This document shows positions 1-6,196 of a stretch of 6,196 nt of DNA, piece by piece. Both the position numbers and the translations under genes were made by a program. Each line of letters begins with the position of its first letter. Position 1 is the stretch's first letter. Origin of the DNA: Hydrogenothermaceae bacterium (lineage in GTDB: Bacteria; Aquificota; Aquificae; Hydrogenothermales; Hydrogenothermaceae); the NCBI GenBank assembly GCA_026984415.1, contig JALSSE010000460.1:1-6196 (forward strand), in the 5' to 3' direction. Under the pieces are notes generated by a model. The model searched no databases and had not been told where the DNA came from. It saw nothing but the letters and a program-made list of their open reading frames with translations.

Positions 1-224
1 GCTGATAAAATAGCTGCAATCTCAATCATCCACGGAATAGGTCCCCAGAAACGCCTGAAAATCCTATGCCACAGAGGTTCTTCCTTTTCTGGAATTTCAT
101 TTTTTCCGTATTTTTTTAATCTTTTTTTTGCTTCTTCAGATGAAAGTCCTTTTTCTTTATCTGTCCCAAGCTCTGTTAATGCTTCTTCTACAGATTTATC
201 TTTAAACTCATCTATCACAGCCAT
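1..224 (-). CDS. Proton-efflux P-type ATPase (P3A family), N-terminal fragment cut by the window edge
   Basis: The frame opens with ATG at 224 and runs off the left edge after 74 full codons. The visible part is the cytoplasmic N-terminal domain of a cation-transporting P-type ATPase: GLSSEEAKKRLKKYGKNEI at residues 26-44, with the usual Gly-Leu-Ser/Thr...Ala...Leu...Gly-Asn pattern. A basic stretch and the start of the first membrane helix follow (GPIPWMIEIAAILS, 61-74). The Pro-x-x-Trp-Met-Ile-Glu-x-Ala-Ala pattern at that helix is characteristic of plasma-membrane H+-ATPases of plants, fungi and some archaea and bacteria, rather than Ca2+ or heavy-metal pumps. Such pumps use ATP to move protons out of the cell through a phospho-aspartate intermediate. 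The DKTGT phosphorylation motif lies outside the window, so ion specificity is inferred from the N-terminus only. The start is well supported by a strong ribosome binding site 8 bases upstream. It directly follows the stop codon of the small membrane gene. Confidence 0.88.
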   Translation of the reverse strand, partial: MAVIDEFKDKSVEEALTELGTDKEKGLSSEEAKKRLKKYGKNEIPEKEEPLWHRIFRRFWGPIPWMIEIAAILS

Positions 225-362
225 TTATCTGCCCTCCTCTTCTTCCTGTTTTTTTCTTTTCAGGTAATCTGTGATAATAAACCAGCCAGCAAAAAAAGCT
301 CCTCCAATTGCTAAATAACCTAAGTAATAAAAAATACAGAAAAGGATATCTTTTTCACACAT
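225..362 (-). CDS. Small single-span membrane protein (45 aa), unrecognised, between glgP and the proton pump
   Basis: This short frame starts with ATG at 362 and ends with TAA at 225-227, giving 45 residues. I do not recognise a family. After MCEKD there is a hydrophobic stretch at about residues 6-31, rich in Phe, Tyr, Ile and Gly, long enough for one membrane helix. A KRKK cluster (35-38) and an acidic tail QEEEEGR (39-45) follow. The positive-inside rule would put the C-terminus in the cytoplasm. Ala18, Ala22 and Gly26 form a small-xxx-small face suited to packing against another helix. An excellent ribosome binding site precedes the ATG, the gene overlaps the end of glgP by 8 bases, and its stop codon touches the ATPase start. 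The arrangement resembles small subunits encoded next to larger membrane complexes, such as KdpF with the Kdp pump or CcoQ with cbb3 oxidase. A role as a subunit or regulator of the H+-ATPase is inference from position. Part of the Glu run is encoded by the ATPase ribosome binding site and may not matter to function. Confidence 0.7.
   Translation of the reverse strand: MCEKDILFCIFYYLGYLAIGGAFFAGWFIITDYLKRKKQEEEEGR
233..238 (-). promoter_or_regulatory. Ribosome binding site of the P-type ATPase
   Basis: The minus strand reads AGGAGG followed by 8 bases and then the ATG at 224. The site lies inside the last codons (Glu-Glu-Gly) of the small membrane gene, so ribosomes finishing that gene would meet the ATPase start. 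This supports translational coupling and fixes the ATPase start codon. Confidence 0.85.
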
Positions 363-2499
363 TTTCTCCTCCATTATTTTTTAAATTTTTTGTAATCGGT
401 AAATAAAATTTATTGTAGTAATCTTTTAACATCCTTCTTGCGCAAAAAGACGGTGTAACTGATTTGATAGCATCTTTCATCATTTTAATCCACTGGACAG
501 GAATACCTCTCTCATCTTTTTTATAGTATAAAGGTATAACCTGATTTTCTAAAATGGAATACAGTTCATCAGAATCGCTTTTATTTCTATCTTCCTGATT
601 TTCCTTTTCTCCAAAAATCCAACCATTTTTTCCGTTATAACCTTCTATCCACCATCCATCTGCTACAGACAGGTGTATAGTCCCATTTATACTTGCTTTC
701 ATTCCGCTTGTTCCACAGGCTTCTAAAGGGGGCATTGGGTTATTTAACCATACATCAACTCCATGAACCATGTGTTTTGCAAGGAATTCATCGTAATCTT
801 CTACGAAAGCTATTCTTCCTCCAAAAGAAGGGTCGTGGGCATACTGGAAAATTTTCTGAAGAATTCTTTTTCCTGGTAAATCAGAAGGGTGTGCTTTTCC
901 TGCAAATATTATTTGAACCGGCCTTTGTTTGTCGTTTATTATTTTCTTTATTCTTTCTAAATCGTAAAAAATTAGGTCAGGTCTTTTGTATTCTGTAAAT
1001 CTCCTTGCAAAACCAATAGTAAGGACATCAGGGTCTAATAAAATTCCTTCAGCTATTGCAACAGAAGGGTCAACTCTATCTTTAATCCATCTATTCCTGA
1101 CAATCTCTCTTATGTAATTGAAAAGTCTTATTTTATTGGCTTTTTTTATTTTCCAAATTTCTTTATCTGGTATTTTATCAATCACTTCCCAGATTCTTTT
1201 ATCATCTTGAATGTCAATCCAATCTTCACCTAAAAAAGTGTTATACAGTTTTTGGTTTTCTTCCTGAACCCACGTTGGAACATGAACTCCATTTGTTACA
1301 TAATCAATAGGAACCTGTTCTTCAGGTAAATCTTTCCAGAGGGAATGCCATATTTTTTTAGTAATTTCCTGGTGTCTTCTACTTACTGCGTTTCTGTATT
1401 GGCACATTCTTAATGCAAATACAGTCATATTAAATCCAGAAGATGGGTCATCTGGGTTTGACCCAAGTCCTAAAAATTCTTCCCTTGTCATATTTAATTT
1501 TTCCCAGTATGAAGAAAAATACTGCTCCATTAAATTAAAAGGAAAAATATCGGTTGCTGCCTGAAGTGGTGTATGGGTTGTAAAAATTGATGTTTCACTG
1601 ACTTCTTTTATTGCCTGTTCTTTTGGAATTCCAGACTCTATTTTTGCCCTTATCCTTTCTAATATTGCAAATGCAGGATGACCTTCATTTAAATGTAAAA
1701 TTGAGTATTTTATTCCCATTTTTTCTAAAACACAGTATCCACCAATCCCCAAAACTATCTCCTGCCTTAGTCTCTGATTTATGTCTGTTATATACAGATG
1801 GGAAGAAATTTTCCTATCCCACGGGTCATTTTGTTCTATGTCAGTATCTAACAGGTAAAGGGGAATTTTTCCTACATTTACTTTCCATACAGCGACGTAA
1901 ATCTTTGGATTAATAAATGGAACTTCTACAATAAGATGTTGTCCATTTTCATCTAAAATTCTTTCTATTGGAGCTTCGTCTCTGTTTAAATCTTCGTTTG
2001 CATCTTCCTGCCATCCATCAGGTCTTATTTTTTGTCTTACATACCCTTCTGGGTACATAAAACCTACTCCAATCATATTTAATCCCATATCACTGCTTTC
2101 TTTTAAAATATCTCCAGCTAAAAACCCCAACCCACCTGCATAAATTGGTATTGAGTTGTGAAGTCCATACTCTGCACAGAAATATGCAACAGGAAGATGT
2201 TCGTCATTAAGTATAGATTTTGAATTCATGTAGTCTTCATATAATGCGTAAACATAATCAAACTGTTCTAAAAACTTCTCATCCTGACTTAAATTTTGAA
2301 GTTCTTCTGGTGATAAACTGTTAAGAAGTTTAATTGGATTGTGTTTTGTCTCTTTCCATATAAAAGGATTAATAGATTTAAATAGTTCCCGCGCCTGTGG
2401 CTTCCAAGTCCACCATAAATTTAAAGCTATATCAGAAAGTCCTTTAATTCTATCTGGTAATACAGGAATAGCTATATTTGTTGTTGATGGGTCTACCAT
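355..2499 (-). CDS. glgP: Alpha-glucan (glycogen) phosphorylase, DUF3417-containing type
   Basis: GlgP releases glucose-1-phosphate from alpha-1,4-glucans (glycogen, maltodextrin) using inorganic phosphate and a pyridoxal-phosphate cofactor, in the cytoplasm. From the ATG at 2499 the protein has 714 residues. The N-terminal region, about 11-95 (starting IPVLPDRIKG), matches the DUF3417 domain that marks this bacterial/archaeal branch. Catalytic-domain landmarks follow: AYFCAEYG with an IYAGGLG loop (105-125), HLNEGHPAFA (269-278), THTPLQAATD (308-317), TNGVHVPTW (402-410), GFARRFTEYKRP (496-507) and EACGTSGMK (593-601). Lys601 (codon 697-699) is the expected PLP-binding lysine. All key segments look intact. 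A longer frame begins at a TTG (2514), but that TTG has no ribosome binding site. The GGGGG lying 8 bases before ATG 2499 overlaps the would-be first codons, so I prefer the ATG. The gene lies 33 bases after the acyl-ligase fusion, and its last 8 bases overlap the small membrane gene. Storage-glucan use is the likely role. Confidence 0.95.
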   Translation of the reverse strand: MVDPSTTNIAIPVLPDRIKGLSDIALNLWWTWKPQARELFKSINPFIWKETKHNPIKLLNSLSPEELQNLSQDEKFLEQFDYVYALYEDYMNSKSILNDEHLPVAYFCAEYGLHNSIPIYAGGLGFLAGDILKESSDMGLNMIGVGFMYPEGYVRQKIRPDGWQEDANEDLNRDEAPIERILDENGQHLIVEVPFINPKIYVAVWKVNVGKIPLYLLDTDIEQNDPWDRKISSHLYITDINQRLRQEIVLGIGGYCVLEKMGIKYSILHLNEGHPAFAILERIRAKIESGIPKEQAIKEVSETSIFTTHTPLQAATDIFPFNLMEQYFSSYWEKLNMTREEFLGLGSNPDDPSSGFNMTVFALRMCQYRNAVSRRHQEITKKIWHSLWKDLPEEQVPIDYVTNGVHVPTWVQEENQKLYNTFLGEDWIDIQDDKRIWEVIDKIPDKEIWKIKKANKIRLFNYIREIVRNRWIKDRVDPSVAIAEGILLDPDVLTIGFARRFTEYKRPDLIFYDLERIKKIINDKQRPVQIIFAGKAHPSDLPGKRILQKIFQYAHDPSFGGRIAFVEDYDEFLAKHMVHGVDVWLNNPMPPLEACGTSGMKASINGTIHLSVADGWWIEGYNGKNGWIFGEKENQEDRNKSDSDELYSILENQVIPLYYKKDERGIPVQWIKMMKDAIKSVTPSFCARRMLKDYYNKFYLPITKNLKNNGGENV
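366..372 (-). promoter_or_regulatory. Ribosome binding site of the 45-aa membrane protein
   Basis: The minus strand reads GGAGGAG, then AAA, then ATG at 362. The site is encoded within the Gly-Gly-Glu codons at the very end of glgP. Such a strong and well-placed site is the main evidence, besides composition and context, that the small frame is translated. Confidence 0.8.
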
Positions 2500-2507
2500 A
2501 ATTTGAA

Positions 2508-2512
2508 CCCCC
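2508..2512 (-). promoter_or_regulatory. Likely ribosome binding site that decides the glgP start
   Basis: The minus strand reads GGGGG then T, with 8 bases between the G run and ATG 2499. It is not a perfect AGGAGG but is the only purine-rich stretch here. The bases upstream of the alternative TTG at 2514 are purely AT-rich with no Shine-Dalgarno match, so the ATG is favoured. Confidence 0.55.
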
Positions 2513-2532
2513 AATAAGTTATATATTTATAA

Positions 2533-4974
2533 TTATAACTCTTTTTTAATTTTTTCTTTTACAGTTTCTACTATTTCATCATAGGACAAATTTTCAGGAT
2601 AAACAGGTTTAAGGTATTTTATTTCTATTTTTTTAGGCTTCGGAAATTTAGAGCCAATAGGATAAGCTTCAAATGCACCTTTTATTACTGTTGGAACAAC
2701 AGGAATATTTAACTCTTTTGAAAGGATAGCAAAGGATTTTTTAAATGGTAGAAGTGAACCGTCCCTTGTCCTTGCCCCTTCAGGAAAAATTACGACATTT
2801 TTCCCTTCTTTTAAAAGTGCAGATGTTTTTTGAAGAGAACCTTTTAAATCTCTGTTTATGTTTACAATTAAAATATGGAAATTTTTTGCAATGAATTTTC
2901 TTAATGGGCTGTTAAAGTGGGTTTCTTCTGCAAGAAAGTATGTATTTTTTAATATTCTATCAGGCATTGAAGCAACAATTAAAAAACCATCTAAAAAGCT
3001 CTGGTGATTTGGAGTAATAATTGAAGGACTATCTGGTATATTTTCAATTCCTTTTACTTTATACCTGAAATAAATTTTAAAAATAAGCTGTATTATTTTT
3101 TTTAATACAAGAATAGGAAAAGAAACTTCTGGAATTTCTAATTTTACATTTTCTTTTAAAACTGTATGCCAGTCTATTTCTTCAACCTGTATTTTTGTTT
3201 TCCTTTCCTGAATAAATTTTGAAATTTCTTCAACTGTTTGGTGTTTAACTAAATCCTCATCTGATATTTTTACCCCAAATGTCCTTTCTACAAAAACCTG
3301 AAATTCAACCTTCTCAAGTGAATCTAAACCTAAATCAATTTCAAGGTGGTCTGTTGGAAGAACTGTTTTTTTAGTAACTTTTTGAAGATATTCTTTAATT
3401 ATTCTGTATTCTTCAAATTCTGGTTCTTTAATTTCTATTGATTTTTTTTGTTCTATTTCCTCTAAAAATTCAGGTAATAAAAATCTTCTAATTTTACCTA
3501 ATCTTGTCTTCGGAAGTTCACGGTTTACAATCTTCAACCCAGAAATTCTTTTGTAAGGTGGTACTTGCTGGTTAAGTTTATCAATTACTTTCCACTTTAT
3601 TGTTTCTTCTATATTTACAATGTTTTTTCTTTTTAAATTATCAAAATCTGGATAAATAATAGCTACGAGCTGTCCATTGTCCATCATTACTGCTACTTCT
3701 TTTACTAAATCAGACATTTTTAATATTTTATTTTCCAACTCTTCTGGATTTATATTTTTCCCATTTGGTAAAACAATTATTTCTTTTTTTCTTCCAGTTA
3801 TAAAAAGAAAGCCATCTTCGTCTATTTCACCTAAATCACCTGTGTAAAACCAACCGTCTTTCAAAACTTCTGCAGTTGCTTCTGGTTTGTTGTAATACCC
3901 TTTCATAACATTTCTGCCTTTTACAACAATCTCACCATCAACTATCTTTACCTGAACCCCTTCAAGTGGTAGTCCTGCTGAACCTAATTTGAGATTTTCA
4001 GGTCTGTTAAAAGAAACTATTGGTGATGTCTCTGTTAGCCCATAACCTTCCAAAACTGTAAATCCAAGGGTAGTTAAATCAGAGGCAATTTCAGGGTCTA
4101 ATTTTGCTCCACCAGTTACAAAATATTTAATATTTCCTCCAAATGCCTCATGGACTTTTTTAAATATTTTTTTATTTAAATTCTGATTATTAATTAACTT
4201 TGCTAACCTAAAAAGGATTTTTGCTATTTTGTTAGAGTTTATCTTATCCATAATGTTTCTGTGGAAAAGGTTATAAAGGCGAGGGACACCGATAAGAATA
4301 GTAATTTTATCCTTTTTCATTGTATTTAAAATAGCTTCTGAAGAAAGTTCAGTAATAAAAGAGATTGTAGCCCCAAGGTGAATTGCTGTAAGCATTGAAA
4401 CAGTAAGAGGATAAGAATGGTGGTAAGGAAGAATAGCTATTGTTTTGTCTTCTTTTGTTGCAATGTCTGCCTTTTCTAATCCTTCTATATTAGAAAAAAG
4501 GTTATCATAGGTCAGCATTACCCCTTTTGGATTTCCTGTTGTCCCTGAAGTATAAATAATTACAGCCACTTCATCTTTTTTTATTTCTTTATCTTTAATT
4601 TCTTTTTCTTTAAAATTTATTTTTTCAAAAACAATTACTTCTGGTGAGTAATCTAATTTTGAAATTGCTTCATCTAAAACTTCTCTGTTTCTCTCTGAGC
4701 AAAAAACAACTTCAGGTTTACAGTCATTTAGTATGTAAGCAACTTCATCTGGAGTTGACATAAAATCAATAGGAACAGCAACTCCCTGAACCTGCCAGAT
4801 TGAAAAAAATGAGTAAATCCATTCTGGTCTGTTTTCAGAGAATATTGCTACCCTATCCCCTTTCCTTATATTAAGGGTAAAAGCGTAATTTTTTATATTC
4901 TCAATAAGTTCTGAATAGGATATTTCTTTATCACCGATTTTCAGTGCAGTTTTATTAAAATCCTTTACGAACAA
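2533..4974 (-). CDS. Fused long-chain acyl-adenylate synthetase / acyl carrier domain / PlsC-type acyltransferase
   Basis: This 813-residue protein has three visible units. Residues 1-500 are an AMP-forming acyl-CoA synthetase-like domain: P-loop TSGTTGNPKG (142-151), GYGLTETSP (310-318), YTGDLGEIDEDGF (377-389), GRKKEII (394-400) and the C-terminal catalytic lysine at K494 in LGKIRR. The pattern is closest to long-chain fatty acid ligases. Residues about 522-590 are an acyl carrier domain with GLDSLE; Ser552 (codon 3319-3321) is the expected phosphopantetheine site. Residues about 640-790 are a glycerolipid acyltransferase domain: NHQSFLDG with His657 and Asp662 (HxxxxD), FPEGARTR (730-737) and VPTVIKGAF. 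A hydrophobic stretch at 619-638 may anchor it to the membrane. All catalytic residues look present. Inferred role: activate a free fatty acid, hold it on the in-cis carrier, and acylate a lysophospholipid or glycerol phosphate, functionally akin to E. coli Aas but with the domain order reversed. The TTG start is forced, since the codon before it is the in-frame recN stop. Confidence 0.93.
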   Translation of the reverse strand: MFVKDFNKTALKIGDKEISYSELIENIKNYAFTLNIRKGDRVAIFSENRPEWIYSFFSIWQVQGVAVPIDFMSTPDEVAYILNDCKPEVVFCSERNREVLDEAISKLDYSPEVIVFEKINFKEKEIKDKEIKKDEVAVIIYTSGTTGNPKGVMLTYDNLFSNIEGLEKADIATKEDKTIAILPYHHSYPLTVSMLTAIHLGATISFITELSSEAILNTMKKDKITILIGVPRLYNLFHRNIMDKINSNKIAKILFRLAKLINNQNLNKKIFKKVHEAFGGNIKYFVTGGAKLDPEIASDLTTLGFTVLEGYGLTETSPIVSFNRPENLKLGSAGLPLEGVQVKIVDGEIVVKGRNVMKGYYNKPEATAEVLKDGWFYTGDLGEIDEDGFLFITGRKKEIIVLPNGKNINPEELENKILKMSDLVKEVAVMMDNGQLVAIIYPDFDNLKRKNIVNIEETIKWKVIDKLNQQVPPYKRISGLKIVNRELPKTRLGKIRRFLLPEFLEEIEQKKSIEIKEPEFEEYRIIKEYLQKVTKKTVLPTDHLEIDLGLDSLEKVEFQVFVERTFGVKISDEDLVKHQTVEEISKFIQERKTKIQVEEIDWHTVLKENVKLEIPEVSFPILVLKKIIQLIFKIYFRYKVKGIENIPDSPSIITPNHQSFLDGFLIVASMPDRILKNTYFLAEETHFNSPLRKFIAKNFHILIVNINRDLKGSLQKTSALLKEGKNVVIFPEGARTRDGSLLPFKKSFAILSKELNIPVVPTVIKGAFEAYPIGSKFPKPKKIEIKYLKPVYPENLSYDEIVETVKEKIKKEL

Positions 4975-6196
4975 TTATTCAACCTCTGACATCAGTTCTT
5001 TTGCAAATTTTATACTTTTTTCGTTAACCATTCCACTTAACATTCTTGCTATTTCTTTTTCTTTTTCTGTCCCGTGGATTTCAGAAACTTTTGCAACTGT
5101 TTTCCCTTCTTTAAATTCTTTTTCTATATAAAAATGTTTATCAGCTAAAACTGCAACCTGAGGTAGATGGGTTATCAAAATAACCTGAAAATAGTTAGAT
5201 AGTTCTTTTAATTTTTTTGCCATTTTTAATGCAGTTTTTCCGCCAATTCCTGTATCAATTTCATCAAAAATCATACTTTCAACTGAATTTTTTGAAACAA
5301 GTTTAACAGCCAAAGAAATTCTTGATATTTCTCCTCCTGAAGCTGTTTCATTTATTGGAGTTGGCTCAAAGCCTTTATTTCCAGAGAATAGGAATTGAAC
5401 TTTATTTTTTCCGAATCTGTCAATGGATTTTTCTTTTATTTCAGTTTTAAAAATACTGTCTTTTAGTGCAAGCTCTTCTAAATGTTTTTGAACGTTCCTG
5501 TCAAATATTTTTGATTTCTGTTTTCTTATTTCTGAAATTTTTTCTGCAAGCTGATTTACTTCAACTTCAAGTTCTTTTTTCTCTTTTTCAATTTCTGGAA
5601 GCATAAACTCCATATTTTTTAAGTAATCAATCCTTTCTCTAAACTCTTTTTCTAATTCAAGCAATTTTTCAAAATCTACATTGTATTTTCTCTCTAATCT
5701 GTTTATGCTGTTTAACCTTTCTTCAATCTGATTGTACTTTTCAATATCAAAATCTGTGTCAAGGTTGTTTAAAGAGTAAGAAACATTTTCAACTATTGCT
5801 TTTGCCTCTTCCAATTCATTTAGTAGATTTTTAATTTCAGGGCTGATTTCTGAAATCTTATCTAAATTTTTTATCACAATTCCTAAATTATCAAGTGTGC
5901 TGTTTTCACTTTCATTTAATAAAATCAAACTTTCAGATACTATCTGTTTTACAGACTGGATGTTTGAAAGGTAATTGTACTCCTGTTCTAAAATCTCCTT
6001 TTCATTTTCCTGTAAATTCAGTTCTTCAAGTTCTTCTAACTGATATTGGAGTATATCTAACTCCCTCAATCTGTTTGATTGTTCTTCTTTCAGTTCTTTT
6101 TCTTTTTTCTCTATCTCTTTTAATTTAAAAAATTTTTCCTGAAATTCTGACAGAATATTTTGTAAATTTGAAAATGTATCAATTATTTCCCTGTGG
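4975..6196 (-). CDS. recN: DNA repair ATPase RecN, 5' end cut by the window edge
   Basis: RecN is an SMC-like ATPase that helps organise and repair DNA double-strand breaks with RecA. The frame is open to the right edge: 42 complete codons lie upstream of the TTG at 6069, reading HREIIDTFSN and then Lys/Glu-rich helix, so that TTG is internal. About 406 residues are visible of a protein usually around 550. The Walker A domain lies beyond the edge. The first roughly 240 visible residues are the charged helical coiled-coil arms. The C-terminal ATPase half follows: signature ETASGGEISR (SGGE at 5329-5340), Walker B with D-loop MIFDEIDTGIGG (5239-5274), the H-loop ITHLPQVA (His at 5167-5169), and a typical RecN ending EIARMLSGM. 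Every visible ATPase motif is intact. The stop codon TAA directly abuts the next gene's TTG in the same frame, suggesting coupled translation. Confidence 0.95.
   Translation of the reverse strand, partial: HREIIDTFSNLQNILSEFQEKFFKLKEIEKKEKELKEEQSNRLRELDILQYQLEELEELNLQENEKEILEQEYNYLSNIQSVKQIVSESLILLNESENSTLDNLGIVIKNLDKISEISPEIKNLLNELEEAKAIVENVSYSLNNLDTDFDIEKYNQIEERLNSINRLERKYNVDFEKLLELEKEFRERIDYLKNMEFMLPEIEKEKKELEVEVNQLAEKISEIRKQKSKIFDRNVQKHLEELALKDSIFKTEIKEKSIDRFGKNKVQFLFSGNKGFEPTPINETASGGEISRISLAVKLVSKNSVESMIFDEIDTGIGGKTALKMAKKLKELSNYFQVILITHLPQVAVLADKHFYIEKEFKEGKTVAKVSEIHGTEKEKEIARMLSGMVNEKSIKFAKELMSEVE
4983..4987 (-). promoter_or_regulatory. Ribosome binding site for the TTG-started acyl-ligase fusion
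   Basis: The minus strand reads AGAGG, then 8 bases that include the recN TAA, then TTG at 4974. The site lies in the last codons of recN (Ser-Glu-Val-Glu). It is moderate in strength and correctly spaced. It supports the TTG start, and no ATG near the N-terminus offers an alternative. Confidence 0.6.

Noticed and set aside
122..129. Run of eight A's (minus strand) early in the ATPase gene, a possible phase-variation or slippage site
   Set aside because: It encodes lysines of the conserved Ala-Lys-Lys-Arg helix, and such runs occur elsewhere in this AT-rich window. There is nothing specific to support switching.
693..998. Plus-strand frame of 101 codons inside glgP
   Set aside because: It lies antisense to the conserved GlgP catalytic region. 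Its Leu/Phe-rich translation is the expected shadow of Lys/Glu codons, and there is no family resemblance.
1611..1913. Plus-strand frame of 100 codons inside glgP
   Set aside because: It is an antisense shadow of conserved GlgP sequence with low-complexity hydrophobic content and no supporting context.
2532..2537. TATAAT hexamer on the minus strand just before glgP, a possible -10 element
   Set aside because: No TTGACA-like element lies 16-18 bases upstream, only A-rich sequence. The hexamer overlaps the Leu-stop codons of the ligase gene in very AT-rich DNA, so chance is likely.
4570..4614. Lys/Glu near-repeat in the ligase (residues about 121-135, KEIKDKEIKKDE)
   Set aside because: It is a short charged surface loop just before the P-loop strand. 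This is low complexity expected in a Lys/Glu-rich proteome, not a genuine repeat element.
6067..6069. TTG as the start of recN
   Set aside because: The frame continues upstream without a stop to the window edge, in helix typical of RecN, and the ATPase needs its N-terminal Walker A half.
5895..6128. Plus-strand frame of 77 codons with a hydrophobic C-terminus
   Set aside because: It is antisense to the recN coiled-coil region. The reverse of Glu/Lys codons gives Ser/Leu/Phe runs that imitate a membrane segment.

Overview
The window is about one third G+C by eye and is read entirely from the minus strand. In transcription order (right to left) it holds: the C-terminal three quarters of recN (DNA repair ATPase); a three-domain protein joining a fatty acyl-adenylating enzyme, an acyl carrier domain and a PlsC-type acyltransferase; glgP (alpha-glucan phosphorylase); a 45-residue single-span membrane protein; and the first 74 codons of a proton-efflux P-type ATPase. 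Both ends of the window cut genes. There is no gene-free stretch longer than 33 bases, no RNA gene, mobile element or CRISPR array, and I see no convincing terminator or complete promoter.

The organism is a low-G+C bacterium. Proteins are rich in Lys, Glu and Ile, arginine is mostly AGA/AGG, genes are packed end to end, and a DUF3417-type glucan phosphorylase sits beside an archaeal/plant-like H+-ATPase. Together this suggests a thermophilic lineage such as the Hydrogenothermaceae (Aquificota). That placement is inference from style, not from any diagnostic marker.

The spacing points to one transcription unit with translational coupling. The recN stop codon directly abuts the TTG start of the acyl-ligase fusion, in the same frame. 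A 33-base gap separates the fusion from the glgP ATG. The small membrane gene overlaps the end of glgP by 8 bases. The ATPase ATG follows the small gene's stop codon with no gap. The functions do not form an obvious single pathway: chromosome repair, membrane lipid acylation, storage glucan breakdown and proton extrusion. A loose stress or energy-balance theme is possible but speculative.

The two most interesting items are the unannotated small membrane protein, placed like a cognate small subunit of the proton pump, and the acyl-ligase/ACP/acyltransferase fusion, which could activate, carry and transfer a fatty acyl chain within one polypeptide.
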